From contig JAJEEU010000105.1 of assembly GCA_022820825.1 (NCBI GenBank), positions 1-54,898 of the forward strand: 54,898 nt of DNA, in the 5' to 3' direction. The notes under the pieces are model-generated. The model did not search any database. It saw only the letters and a program-made list of their open reading frames with translations, and had not been told where the DNA came from. The DNA is from Vicinamibacteria bacterium (GTDB lineage Bacteria > Acidobacteriota > Vicinamibacteria > Vicinamibacterales > UBA8438). Position numbers and translations under genes: made by a program. Position 1 is the stretch's first letter. Every line of letters begins with the position of its first letter. Shown here in pieces: positions 1-9,781 of the stretch.

Positions 1-169
1 GCGCGGGCGCGGCGGCCTGCAGCCGCGCCCGCATGTCCCGCTCCTCCGCCGCCCGCGCGCGGCAGTCGGGACAGCCGTCGAGATGCGCCCGGACGGCCTC
101 GGCGTCGGCCGGCGCGGCCTCGGCGTCCACGTACGCGGTCAGGATCGCGTCAACGTCGGCGCAGTTCAT
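1..169 (-). CDS. Anti-sigma factor, zinc-finger type (partial, cut by window start)
   Basis: The reading frame begins with MNCADVDAILTAYVDAE and continues through an HLDGCPDC segment before the window edge. Cys3, a His near residue 30 and the CPDC pair form the Zn-binding pattern of the zf-HC2 (putative zinc-finger) domain at the N-terminus of anti-sigma factors. The C-terminal part is missing. It starts 18 nt after the stop of the ECF sigma gene on the same strand. A GGAGG lies about 9 nt before this ATG; an in-frame ATG at 178 abuts the GGAGG and is less likely. The pairing implies that this protein sequesters the sigma factor. Family assignment is from the motif and context. Confidence 0.75.
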   Translation of the reverse strand, partial: MNCADVDAILTAYVDAEAAPADAEAVRAHLDGCPDCRARAAEERDMRARLQAAAPA

Positions 170-187
170 CGTTCCCATCCTCCGGGG

Positions 188-751
188 TCACGGCGTCCGG
201 CGCGCCACCAGGCGTTCGTGCAGCATACGCCGTCCGCGTGAGATGCGCGACATCACCGTTCCCGGCGCCACCTGCAGAATGTCGGCCATCTCGCGGTACG
301 AGAACTCCTCGACGTCCCGCAGCCAGACGGCCTGGCGGAAGATCTCGGGCAGCGAATCCAGCGCGGCCTGCAGGTCGCCGTCCAGCGCCCGGCGCAGCAG
401 CAACTGCTCCGGCGTATCCGCCTGCGACACCGCCGCCGCCGGCCGCTCGACGCTGTCGCCGCCGGCAACGACCGGCTCGCGCGCCGCCTGGCGCCGGGTG
501 TTCAGGAAAGTGTTGTAGAGAATCGTATGCAGCCATGCCTTGAGGCTGGTGCCGGGCCGGAACCGCGCCGCGAACCGGAACGCCTTGAGATACGTCTCCT
601 GCACCAGGTCCTCGGCGTCCGCCGGGTTCCGGGTGAACTGCAGCGCCGCGCCGTACAGGCTGTCGACGTACTGCAGCGCCTCCTCGGGCAGCACCGCACT
701 CCCCTCCGCCCCGGACTCCCAGGAAGCCTCCGGCTGTCGCCGTCGCAGCAT
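188..751 (-). CDS. ECF-type RNA polymerase sigma factor (sigma-70 family)
   Basis: This protein of about 187 residues has a region-2 segment ([20 protein letters not shown]) typical of extracytoplasmic-function sigma factors. Its C-terminal region-4 helix-turn-helix contains [10 protein letters not shown] followed by [14 protein letters not shown]. It directs RNA polymerase to a specific regulon and is probably controlled by the zinc-finger anti-sigma factor encoded directly downstream. The frame stays open to 904, but the upstream residues do not resemble the family, so ATG 751 was chosen. A GTG at about 772 is an alternative. The target regulon cannot be told from the sequence. Confidence 0.88.
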   Translation of the reverse strand: MLRRRQPEASWESGAEGSAVLPEEALQYVDSLYGAALQFTRNPADAEDLVQETYLKAFRFAARFRPGTSLKAWLHTILYNTFLNTRRQAAREPVVAGGDSVERPAAAVSQADTPEQLLLRRALDGDLQAALDSLPEIFRQAVWLRDVEEFSYREMADILQVAPGTVMSRISRGRRMLHERLVARRTP

Positions 752-948
752 CTCGCGTTGCAGCCATGCGGACACGCGTATCGGAACGCGCCGTTGTTGG
801 TTAAACACCGCGGCGCGGCTGTTTATTCCGGATCCGATCCCGCAGGCGCCGGCGTCATTGTAACGTTCCGCCGGGGCTCGTGCGGGCAGCGCGGCAGGCG
901 GCAATCGAGCGCATTGCGCAGCCGTGGGCGCTGTAGTAACTTGGGACC

Positions 949-3900
949 ATGACCAGCAGCCGCACCCGGTCTCCGCGACGAAGCTCCCTGTCCCTGCTGC
1001 TCGCGCTGGCGCTGGCCGGCGGCGCCGCCGCGCCGCTCCACGCGCAGCAGGACTTCTTCCCCTACTGGGGCAAGAACCGGGTGAAGTACGACCGCTTCGA
1101 CTGGCACATCTACGAGACCGACCACTTCGAGATCTACTACTACCCCGAGCTCGAGGAGCACCTGGAGCGGGTTGCCGGCTACGCCGAGAGCGCGTACCAG
1201 GAGGTCAGCGCGCGGCTGCGGCACGATCTCGCCTTCGCCGTCCCGCTGATCGTCTTCAAGACCCACAGCGAGTTCGAGCAGCAGAACGTGTTTCCGGGCG
1301 CGAGCCCCGAGGGCGTCGGCGCGTTCGCCGAGCCGGCGCGCAACCGCATCGTGCTGCCGATCGACGAAGAGCCGGACGGGCTGTACCGCCTGATCACCCA
1401 CGAGCTGACGCACATCTTCGAGTTCGACATCATCCCGCGCGGCATCATCCGCCAGGGCGTGCCGCTGTGGGTGGACGAGGGCCTCGCGGACTTCCTGGCC
1501 GGCGTCTGGCGGCCGCTCGACATCATGCAGGTCCGCGACGTGGCGGTGTCCGACACCGTGCCCGAGATGACCCGCTTCCAGAGCTACGGCGGATTCGCCA
1601 GCGGCCGGGTCGTCTACAACCTGGGCCACGCCGTCTTCGAGTTCATCGAGAGCCGCTGGGGGGACAACGGCATCCGGAGCTTCATGTTCGCGCTGCGCCG
1701 CAGCTCGGTCGGCGGCGGCGGCGACGCCTACGAAGAGGCTTTCGACCTGGAGGCGGAAGAATTCGACGAGGAGTTCAAGCAGTACCTCCTCGATCGCTTC
1801 GAGCCGTTCGAAGCCAAGGAACAACCGTCGGACTACGGCCGCAACCTCGCGCCCGATCCGCTTCGCTCGCGCTATCCGGTCCTGATATCGATCGAAGCGT
1901 CACCGTCCGGCGAGGTGATCGCGGCGGCGGCCCTCAACCGCAAGAACCGCGAACTCGACGTCGTGCTCATCTCGGCGCGCACCGGCGAGGTCATCCGCAA
2001 CCTGACCGAGCCGTTCGACCAGGACCTCGGGTTCCAGTACATCTCGATGCTCGGCCTGCGGTGGAACACGGTGCCCTGGCTGTCCTGGTCCCCCGACGGC
2101 GACCGCATCGCGTACTTCGTGCGCAGGAACAAGCACAAGTCGCTGGTCATCCAGAACGTGGTGACGCGCGACGTCGAGCAGATCATCGATCTGGACATGG
2201 TCGACGAGCCGGAGTCGCCGGACTTCTCCCCCGACGGCCGCAGCGTGGTCTTCTCGGCCCGCGACCGCGCCGTCGGCGACATCTACCGCATCGACCTCGC
2301 CACGCACGAGATCAGCAATTTGACCGAGGACGATCTGGCCGACTACGCGCCCGTTTATGCGCCGGACGGCAACAGCATCCTGCACCTGAAGCGGATCAGC
2401 GGCAACAACAAGCTGTTCCGGTTCGACCTCGCCACGGGCGAGCGGACGCAGGTGACGTTCGGCACGCACGACGAGGGCGGCGCGCAGTTCATCGACGAGC
2501 GCACCATCGTGTTCGCGTCCACCGCGGTCGATCCGGGCAGCCCGATCGACCCCGAGGTCGCGCGCGACGGCGAGATCTTCAACGTCTGGACGCTGGACCT
2601 CGAGAACGGCGAGCTCAACCAGTACACCGACACCGCTACCGGCAACGTCAACCCGGTGCTCATCGCGCCCGACGAGGACGGCGGGCCCGACCGGTTCGCC
2701 TTCATCACCTACTACGAGAGCGAGTACGGCCTGCACACGGTGGAACGCGAGGAGCCGGTGTTCACGGCCGTCACCAGCGACTTCGGCTCCGCCGGCGGGG
2801 CGCTCATCGACTTCCAGGCGCCGCTGACGCACACCCTGATCGGCGCCAACGCCCGCCAGAAGGGCGCCTTCGAGAACATGTTTCTCGAGGGGCGCCCCCC
2901 CATCAACGTCGGCATGACGAGCGCCGGAGACTTCCTGGGCGGCACCCAGATCACCTTCGCGGACGTGCTCGGCGACCAGCAGTTCAGCCTGCTGGCGTAC
3001 TCCGTCATGCAGTACCGCACCCTGGGCCTCTCGTACGCGAACCTGGCGGGGCGCATGCAGTTCGCCGTGCAGGGGTACTCGCAACAGCAGTACTTCTACG
3101 GCTACTTTCCCGGCTACGGGTTCAATCCCGGACTCGGTTTCCTCAGCCGCGACGACGCCATCGCGGTCCGCTCGATCAACGGCGGATCCATGTTCGCCAT
3201 CTGGCCGTTCGACCGCTTCCGGCGCGTGGAGCTCACGGCGGGCCTGTTCAGCTACAAGGAGCAGTTCGACAACGAGTTCCTGCAGGCGCAGTCCAACGCG
3301 TACCAACAGGCGAACTTCGGCACCGTGCTGTTCCGCGACGGCGGCTTCATGCCGCTGGGGATCAACTTCATCCAGGAGACGACCGTCTTCCGGGAGTTCG
3401 GCCCGATTGCGGGCAACACGTTCCGCGTCGCGTACGAGTACGCGCCGTCGCTGGGGCAGTTCCTCTCACGGCAGTCGCTCGACCTGGACGGCCGCTACTA
3501 CCTGCGGATCGCCGAGACGGGCGTGCTGGCGCTGCGGGCGCGCGGCTTCCGGAGCTGGGGAGAGTACCCCGACTTCTACTACTTCGGCGGCAACTCGGAC
3601 ATGCGCGGATACGACTACCTGGAGTTCATCGGCCACAAGACGTTCTTCGCCAACGCCGAGCTGCGCTTTCCGCTCGTGGAGGCGATGGCGACGCCGATCG
3701 GCGTGCTCGGCGGCATCCGCGGGTCGTTCTTCTTCAACTTCGGCATGGCCGGATTCAACAACCAGTCGCTCACGGCCTGGTCGCGTGATCCGGAGGTGGT
3801 GCGTCCCATCGTCGGCTACACCGTCAACCCGGACACGGGGCAGTACGACGAGATATTCGGTCCGTCCACCGGCGTCAGCGGCTTCCGGCTGGTGAACTCC

Positions 3901-4077
3901 CGCGCGTCGTACGGGCTGAGCCTGGCCACGCTGGCCATCGGCATTCCGGTGCACTTCGACTGGTCGTGGCGCACGCTGTTCAACAGGGAGTGGGAGGACA
4001 TCGTGTTCGCGGCCACCGGCGGCAGCGACGACTTCCGCCGCGTCCGCTTCACGATGTGGATCGGCTACGACTTCTAG
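949..4077 (+). CDS. Secreted peptidase-MA-like / PD40 propeller / Omp85-like barrel protein
   Basis: This is a 1042-residue exported protein with a signal peptide ([18 protein letters not shown]). Residues of about 35-290 look like a gluzincin-type metallopeptidase: HELTH at 151-155 gives HExxH, and Glu177 in WVDEGLADF could be the third zinc ligand. Residues of about 300-620 carry repeated [11 protein letters not shown] and [10 protein letters not shown] motifs of the WD40-like PD40 beta-propeller. The C-terminal 350 residues resemble a surface-antigen/Omp85 barrel: they include [20 protein letters not shown], alternating aromatic strands and a final Phe. The likely location is the outer membrane with periplasmic peptidase and propeller domains. 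Substrate and role are unknown. It converges with the next gene, with only 14 nt between stops. Confidence 0.8.
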   Translation: MTSSRTRSPRRSSLSLLLALALAGGAAAPLHAQQDFFPYWGKNRVKYDRFDWHIYETDHFEIYYYPELEEHLERVAGYAESAYQEVSARLRHDLAFAVPLIVFKTHSEFEQQNVFPGASPEGVGAFAEPARNRIVLPIDEEPDGLYRLITHELTHIFEFDIIPRGIIRQGVPLWVDEGLADFLAGVWRPLDIMQVRDVAVSDTVPEMTRFQSYGGFASGRVVYNLGHAVFEFIESRWGDNGIRSFMFALRRSSVGGGGDAYEEAFDLEAEEFDEEFKQYLLDRFEPFEAKEQPSDYGRNLAPDPLRSRYPVLISIEASPSGEVIAAAALNRKNRELDVVLISARTGEVIRNLTEPFDQDLGFQYISMLGLRWNTVPWLSWSPDGDRIAYFVRRNKHKSLVIQNVVTRDVEQIIDLDMVDEPESPDFSPDGRSVVFSARDRAVGDIYRIDLATHEISNLTEDDLADYAPVYAPDGNSILHLKRISGNNKLFRFDLATGERTQVTFGTHDEGGAQFIDERTIVFASTAVDPGSPIDPEVARDGEIFNVWTLDLENGELNQYTDTATGNVNPVLIAPDEDGGPDRFAFITYYESEYGLHTVEREEPVFTAVTSDFGSAGGALIDFQAPLTHTLIGANARQKGAFENMFLEGRPPINVGMTSAGDFLGGTQITFADVLGDQQFSLLAYSVMQYRTLGLSYANLAGRMQFAVQGYSQQQYFYGYFPGYGFNPGLGFLSRDDAIAVRSINGGSMFAIWPFDRFRRVELTAGLFSYKEQFDNEFLQAQSNAYQQANFGTVLFRDGGFMPLGINFIQETTVFREFGPIAGNTFRVAYEYAPSLGQFLSRQSLDLDGRYYLRIAETGVLALRARGFRSWGEYPDFYYFGGNSDMRGYDYLEFIGHKTFFANAELRFPLVEAMATPIGVLGGIRGSFFFNFGMAGFNNQSLTAWSRDPEVVRPIVGYTVNPDTGQYDEIFGPSTGVSGFRLVNSRASYGLSLATLAIGIPVHFDWSWRTLFNREWEDIVFAATGGSDDFRRVRFTMWIGYDF

Positions 4078-4090
4078 ATGGGGCTGCGCC
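4075..4090 (+). repeat. Trace of the structured gene-end element (16 nt)
   Basis: TAGATGGGGCTGCGCC matches exactly the leading edge of the structured elements found at 8058-8179 and 23059-23180 (read on their minus strand). The TAG is the stop codon of the preceding gene, so the trace sits in the same position and orientation as the full copies do relative to their upstream genes. Only half of the first hairpin remains. A 16-nt match could be chance. Confidence 0.35.
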
Positions 4091-4091
4091 G

Positions 4092-5600
4092 CTAGCTGCG
4101 GCTCAGGCGGAGGACGGAGCGCTCCATGTCCATCACGACGTGGTAGTCGCTCAGGAACCGGTGGCCCACGATCCCGCCGATGTGGAACCCCAGCAGCGCG
4201 CTCGGCCGGTGCAGGTTGAGCACGACGACCGCGAAGTTGTCGTAGCGGATCTCGTTGAAGGCCAGCCGCACGCCCGGCAGCAGGAACGCGTCCGAATCCC
4301 AACCTGACGTGCCGTACACCTGCAGCGGAATGTAGCGCGGCGGCGCCACGCCCAGGCTGGCCGCCGTACCGATGCTCAGCGAGATGACCTCGCCGCCCGT
4401 GTCGACGACGAAGCTGCGCTCGTGCTCGCCGTTCACGACGCCGCGCACCAGCGCGAGGCGGTTGACCCGCATCGGCAGCTCGATGTCGGCCGGAGCGTCC
4501 GGCAGGCTGCGCGCCAGCGTCATCAGGCGCGCCTCGTAGTCGATCTCCGCCGACAGCCCGAGCGCCACGGGCGAGATGCTGTCGCGCACGCGCTGCACCG
4601 GCAGGTCCGTCAGCGGCGGGTTCTTGATGATCGCCGGCAGGTTGCGGACCAGCAGCGAGCCGACCTCCATCGAGTCGACGCGGCCCACCTCCAGGCCGCG
4701 CACGCCGACGTCGCCGACGCCGGCGCTGATGGTGGACGCGATGGCCGCCACGCCCATCTGCGCCGCGGTCTGCTGCGAGAGCACCATCTGCTCCGCGCCG
4801 GTATCGACGACGAGGTCGATTTCCGGCCCGCCGTTGACGCGACCGCGCACCACGATCTTGTCCTGCACCAGATTGAACGGAATGACGTGCATTCCGTCCG
4901 GATCGTTGACGATCTCGAACGGCTCCGCATCCCCGAAGGACCGCAGCAGGCGCGCTTCGGAACGCGCCCACTCGGTGCGCCGGTTTCCGCTGACGTTCGG
5001 CAGCGTCTCGGCATAGTGCTCCAGCGCGGCGGCGGCCTCCGGGAAGCGGCCCAGCCGGCGGTAGATGGAGCCGAGCGTATGGTGGTATTCCGGGCGGTCG
5101 TCGGCGGCTATCGCCGCCTGCACCTCGGTCAGCGCGTCCGCGGGACGGCTGCCGGCCGCCAGGCTGCGGGCCAGGCCGTGGCGCGCGGCCCCGTTCGAGG
5201 CGTGCGTCGCCAGGATGTCGCGGTACATCGCCTCGGCCTCGTCGAACAGGCCGGCCGACCAGAATGCATCCGCCCGCAACGTGCGCAGCGTGGGGTCCGT
5301 GACGCCCTGCTCGCCCAGGAACTGCGCTTCCCGGTAGGCGCGCGTGAACTCGGCGACCGTGATGGCCGATCGCAGCGAGCCGGCCGAGGCGCGCAGCATC
5401 TGCTCCGGCTTCGCGCCCTCCTTGGCCAGCGTGTACGCCTGGAGGGCTTCCCAGTAGCGCTCGTCGTCGAGCAGGAGATCGGCGAGCTCGAGCTGCAGCT
5501 CGCTACGCGCGGAGTCGGGCGTGGACTCGGAACCGGCGACGGCCGCCACCGCGGCCGCCAGCAGCAGGACGCAGGACGCATGCCGTAGGTGCATCGGCAT
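4092..5600 (-). CDS. Exported TPR protein with two retropepsin-like aspartic protease domains
   Basis: This protein of 502 residues starts with a hydrophobic signal peptide (ASCVLLLAAAVAAVAGSES). Residues of about 30-220 are helical tetratricopeptide-like repeats, for example FDEAEAMYRDILATHASNGA and ADALTEVQAAIAADDRPEY. The C-terminal half holds two aspartyl-protease-like domains of the gag-asp/retropepsin type. The first has VDTGAEQMVLS near residue 262 and the second has VDTGGEVISLS near 397. Retroviral-type proteases are dimers, so two domains in one chain could form a single pepsin-like active site. ATG 5600 and ATG 5594 are both possible starts. It begins 20 nt after nuoI ends and may be cotranscribed with it. 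The substrate is unknown. Confidence 0.78.
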   Translation of the reverse strand: MPMHLRHASCVLLLAAAVAAVAGSESTPDSARSELQLELADLLLDDERYWEALQAYTLAKEGAKPEQMLRASAGSLRSAITVAEFTRAYREAQFLGEQGVTDPTLRTLRADAFWSAGLFDEAEAMYRDILATHASNGAARHGLARSLAAGSRPADALTEVQAAIAADDRPEYHHTLGSIYRRLGRFPEAAAALEHYAETLPNVSGNRRTEWARSEARLLRSFGDAEPFEIVNDPDGMHVIPFNLVQDKIVVRGRVNGGPEIDLVVDTGAEQMVLSQQTAAQMGVAAIASTISAGVGDVGVRGLEVGRVDSMEVGSLLVRNLPAIIKNPPLTDLPVQRVRDSISPVALGLSAEIDYEARLMTLARSLPDAPADIELPMRVNRLALVRGVVNGEHERSFVVDTGGEVISLSIGTAASLGVAPPRYIPLQVYGTSGWDSDAFLLPGVRLAFNEIRYDNFAVVVLNLHRPSALLGFHIGGIVGHRFLSDYHVVMDMERSVLRLSRS

Positions 5601-5620
5601 CGGGCCGCGCGGTGCGGCGA

Positions 5621-6106
5621 TCAACGGTTGTACTGCTGGATCGGCAATCCGTCGTACATCTCGTCGACGCGCAACACCTGGGAGTTGCGATTGTAGGTGC
5701 CCAGCTCGTAGTCCTCGCTCATGATGAGAGCCTTGACCGGCTTGGTCGGGCACACCTCCGAGCAGAGGCCGCAGAAGCTGCAGCGCGACAGATTGAAGTC
5801 GAAGTAGTCGAGCACCTTGATCTTGCGCCCCGGCTCGCGGTGCCCGCCCAGGTTGATCAACTCGTCGGGACACGCCTTCGCGCACTGGTCGCACACGATG
5901 CAGGTCTGGGCGCCGGTCTCCGGCTCCACCTGCAGGCGCAGCACGCCACGGAAACGGGGCGCCACCGGCCGGCGCTCGGCGGGGTACTGGAACGTGAAGG
6001 CGGGGCGCGGCGTATACCTGAGGGTAACGAACAGCCCCTTGAGCAGGTCGATCAGAAAGATGCGTCGCAGCAGTCGTGCCAGCACCGGCTTACCCCCGAT
6101 CCTCAA
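5621..6106 (-). CDS. nuoI: NADH-quinone oxidoreductase subunit I (NuoI)
   Basis: This 161-residue iron-sulfur protein of respiratory complex I carries two [4Fe-4S] motifs of the form CxxCxxCxxxCP. The first is at Cys69, 72, 75 and 79 and the second at Cys109, 112, 115 and 119. They are expected to hold clusters N6a and N6b, which pass electrons along the peripheral arm toward cluster N2 in NuoB. Length and spacing match the family. The start overlaps the end of nuoB by 17 nt, which suggests translational coupling. The other complex I subunits are not in this window, so the locus is split. Confidence 0.95.
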   Translation of the reverse strand: MRIGGKPVLARLLRRIFLIDLLKGLFVTLRYTPRPAFTFQYPAERRPVAPRFRGVLRLQVEPETGAQTCIVCDQCAKACPDELINLGGHREPGRKIKVLDYFDFNLSRCSFCGLCSEVCPTKPVKALIMSEDYELGTYNRNSQVLRVDEMYDGLPIQQYNR

Positions 6107-6626
6107 CCATGATCGGCTCGGTCTGACCCGCCATGATCACCCGCTCGCGCCGCAGCACCGTGTTCTCCTTGCGGATCTTGTCTTGGAGCCGCATCAGGCC
6201 GTACAGCAGCGCCTCCGGCCGTGGAGGACAACCCGAGACGTACACGTCGACGGGCACGATCTTGTCGACGCCCTGCAGCACGCTGTAGGTCGGAAACGGT
6301 CCGCCGGCATTCGAGCAACTGCCCATCGAGATGACCCACTTCGGCTCCGGCATCTGGTCGTACAGCCGCCGCAGCACCGGCGCCATCTTCTTCGTCACGG
6401 TGCCGGCCACGATCATCAGGTCGGCCTGGCGCGGCGACGCGCGGAACACCTCGGCGCCGAAGCGGGCGATGTCGTAGCGCGACGTGGACGTGGCGATCAT
6501 CTCGATCGCGCAGCAGGCCAGCCCGAACCCCATCGGCCAGAGCGAGGACTGGCGCGCCCAGTTCAGCACCTGGTCCAGGTTCGTCGTGATGAAATTGTCG
6601 GAAAAGCGGTGATCAATGAGCCCCAT
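6090..6626 (-). CDS. nuoB: NADH-quinone oxidoreductase subunit B (NuoB)
   Basis: This 178-residue protein matches the 20-kDa subunit of complex I that carries the terminal cluster N2. Cys38 and Cys39 (GLACCAIEM), Cys104 ([11 protein letters not shown]) and Cys133 ([12 protein letters not shown]) are the expected four ligands. The protein passes electrons to quinone at the membrane interface. It lies 32 nt after the ferredoxin gene and overlaps nuoI. In most genomes nuoB is followed by nuoC and nuoD, so pairing with nuoI and a ferredoxin is unusual. Confidence 0.95.
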   Translation of the reverse strand: MGLIDHRFSDNFITTNLDQVLNWARQSSLWPMGFGLACCAIEMIATSTSRYDIARFGAEVFRASPRQADLMIVAGTVTKKMAPVLRRLYDQMPEPKWVISMGSCSNAGGPFPTYSVLQGVDKIVPVDVYVSGCPPRPEALLYGLMRLQDKIRKENTVLRRERVIMAGQTEPIMVEDRG

Positions 6627-6658
6627 CGGCAGATACTCGCGCCCCGGCAGGGCGGCGG

Positions 6659-6922
6659 CTACTCGTCAGCGTAGTACGCCGCGTCGATGTCGATGTAGTT
6701 CGCCCATTCCTCGGGCACTTCGTCGTTCGCGAAGATCGCCTCGACCGGGCAGGCCGGCACGCACGCGCCGCAATCGATGCATTCATCCGGATGGATGTAC
6801 AGCTTCTCGGCCGCCTCGAATTCCTCTTCGTCCGCGCGAGGGTGGATGCAGTCAACCGGACACACGTCCACGCAGGCGGTGTCCTTGGTGCCGATGCACG
6901 GTTCACAGATGGTGTACGCCAT
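6659..6922 (-). CDS. Ferredoxin, FdxA-like (7Fe/8Fe type)
   Basis: This 87-residue acidic protein carries the pattern [20 protein letters not shown] in the N-terminal half and [17 protein letters not shown] in the second. Cys48, 51, 54 and 58 form a classical [4Fe-4S] motif. The first site (Cys9, 17, 21 and 25) has the spacing of FdxA-type seven-iron ferredoxins, with an extra Cys6. It carries low-potential electrons in the cytoplasm. Its place directly before nuoB suggests delivery to complex I; the KorAB ferredoxin oxidoreductase at 9782-12565 is a plausible electron source. GGAGGA lies just upstream of the ATG. Confidence 0.92.
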   Translation of the reverse strand: MAYTICEPCIGTKDTACVDVCPVDCIHPRADEEEFEAAEKLYIHPDECIDCGACVPACPVEAIFANDEVPEEWANYIDIDAAYYADE

Positions 6923-6975
6923 TGAAAATCCTCCGTCTCGACGCGGCGTGAATCGTGCGCCGGCCGACAGGCGCC

Positions 6976-7005
6976 AGCATACACCGTGCGCGAAAGCGCG
7001 CGCAA
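6976..7005 (-). promoter_or_regulatory. Candidate promoter of the ferredoxin-nuoB-nuoI operon
   Basis: Read on the minus strand, TTGCGC (7005-7000) is followed after 18 nt by TATGCT (6981-6976), with a TG just before the -10 hexamer. The ferredoxin ATG is about 54 nt further on and has a GGAGGA ribosome site. This is the only plausible promoter seen in the 117-nt gap between lipA and the ferredoxin gene. Confidence 0.45.
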
Positions 7006-7039
7006 GGAAACCGCGCTCCGACCGAGGACGGGGGACGGC

Positions 7040-7975
7040 TCACGCGCTGCAGGCGGTCACGACCTTGTCGGCCTGCTCGTCGGCGTGGTAGGAGCTGCGC
7101 ACCAGCGGTCCCGACTCCACGTGGCCGAACCCCAGCCGCAGGGCGGTTTCCCGGAGCCGCGCGAACTCGTCCGGCGCGTAGTAGCGGTCCACCGGCAGGT
7201 GGGCGACCGACGGGCGCAGGTACTGGCCGATCGTCAACAGCTCGCAGCCGGCGCGCCGCAGGTCGGCCAGGGTGGTCCGTATCTCGGGCCAGCGCTCTCC
7301 CAGTCCGACCATCAGCCCCGACTTCGTCGGGACACCCGGCGCCAGCCTCCGCGCGCGCTCCAGCAGCTCCAGCGCTCGATCGTAGCGGCCGCCGGGGCGC
7401 GCGATCCTGTACAGCCTGGCAACGGTCTCGATGTTGTGGTTGAGCACGTCCGGGCCGGCGTCCAGCACCGTGCGGAGGTCGGACTCGCGCCCGCTGAAGT
7501 CCGGGATCAGCACCTCGATCCGACAGCCCGGCGCCCGTCGGCGCAGCGCGCGAATGGTGGCGGCAAATACGCCGGCGCCGCCGTCGTCCAGGTCGTCGCG
7601 GTCGACCGACGTCACCACGACGTGCCGCAACTGCAGCCGCGCGGCCGCCGCGGCCACCCGCTCCGGCTCGTCGGCGTCGACGGCGCCCGGGCGGCCGTGG
7701 ATCACGTTGCAGTAGCCGCACGAGCGGGTGCAGACGTCGCCCAGGATCATGAACGTGGCGGTCCCGCGCTCCCAGCACTCGCCGATGTTGGGGCAACCGG
7801 CCTCCTCGCAGACCGTGTGGAGGTCGAGCTGGCGCATCAGCCGCTTGAGCCGGATGTAGCCGGGGCTGCCTGGCGGCCGCACCAGCAGCCACCGCGGCTT
7901 GGGCTGGCGCGGCGGCGCCTCGCGCGGCTTCCGCCCGCGCAGCAGGGTCACCGGAACGGTCGTCGCGGCAGGCAC
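7040..7975 (-). CDS. lipA: Lipoyl synthase (LipA)
   Basis: This radical SAM enzyme inserts two sulfur atoms into octanoyl groups bound to carrier domains of 2-oxoacid dehydrogenases and the glycine cleavage system. The auxiliary cluster motif CEEAGCPNIGEC is followed by the radical-SAM motif CTRSCGYC. Other family segments are TSVDRDDLDDGGAGVFA and NHNIETV. The C-terminal RSSYHADEQ supplies the conserved Ser/Tyr region. The frame is open to a GTG at 8029, but the extra residues are not family-like; GTG 7975 is preferred. It lies downstream of lpdA, so two lipoyl-related genes are adjacent, with a structured repeat between them. Confidence 0.93.
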   Translation of the reverse strand: MPAATTVPVTLLRGRKPREAPPRQPKPRWLLVRPPGSPGYIRLKRLMRQLDLHTVCEEAGCPNIGECWERGTATFMILGDVCTRSCGYCNVIHGRPGAVDADEPERVAAAAARLQLRHVVVTSVDRDDLDDGGAGVFAATIRALRRRAPGCRIEVLIPDFSGRESDLRTVLDAGPDVLNHNIETVARLYRIARPGGRYDRALELLERARRLAPGVPTKSGLMVGLGERWPEIRTTLADLRRAGCELLTIGQYLRPSVAHLPVDRYYAPDEFARLRETALRLGFGHVESGPLVRSSYHADEQADKVVTACSA

Positions 7976-8057
7976 AGCGCCCGGAATGCTACCACTACCC
8001 GCGCATCTGCAGACAACGGTGAGAAACACGGGCTATTGAATGCGCTGAAGTACGCGA

Positions 8058-8179
8058 GGGGACGACAAGAGGCTCCCGTGTCGTCCCCAGGCCGCGCACG
8101 GCGCGGCCCGGCGGCAGCGGCGCGGGGCTACGGGGTCCCCGCTAGCAGCCGCCGGGGGTTTGGGGCGCAGCCCCATCTA
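8058..8179 (-). repeat. Structured gene-end element, copy A
   Basis: Four hairpins are visible. On the given strand, GGGGACGACA (8058-8067) pairs with TGTCGTCCCC (8079-8088). GGCCGCGC (8090-8097) pairs with GCGCGGCC (8101-8108) around ACG. CCCGGCGGC (8107-8115) pairs with GCCGCCGGG (8148-8156) and encloses GCGGGG/CCCCGC (8122-8127, 8137-8142). TGGGGC (8161-8166) pairs with GCCCCA (8170-8175). Read on the minus strand, the element begins about 21 nt after the lpdA stop and ends before lipA. Related copies are at 22924-23006, 23059-23180 and 38577-38692. Confidence 0.8.
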
Positions 8180-8200
8180 ACAAAAAGACCGATCCCGATT

Positions 8201-9625
<1,425 letters not shown>

Positions 9626-9701
9626 CCGTCGCAGGTACTCCCGAATCAACGCTACCACACGCCCGGCGCGGGGCGGTCTGGCGGCTTGCCGGACGTATGC
9701 C

Positions 9702-9707
9702 TATAAT
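9702..9707 (+). promoter_or_regulatory. Candidate -10 element upstream of korA
   Basis: A perfect TATAAT lies about 75 nt before the korA ATG. No convincing -35 hexamer stands 16-18 nt upstream, so this is a weak call. The leader ends in a purine-rich GGGAGAAAAGGTG that serves as ribosome binding site. Confidence 0.4.
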
Positions 9708-9781
9708 GGCCATTCCGCTCGCGGCGCCCGCTCGGGGCCGCGCGGGTGCACCCGCGTGCAATCGCGGGAGAAAAGGTGAAC

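Noticed and set aside
924..3788. Long arginine-rich open frame on the plus strand over the Omp85-like gene
   Set aside because: It is a shifted-frame reading of GC-rich DNA. The overlapping frame 949-4077 has a signal peptide and recognisable motifs.
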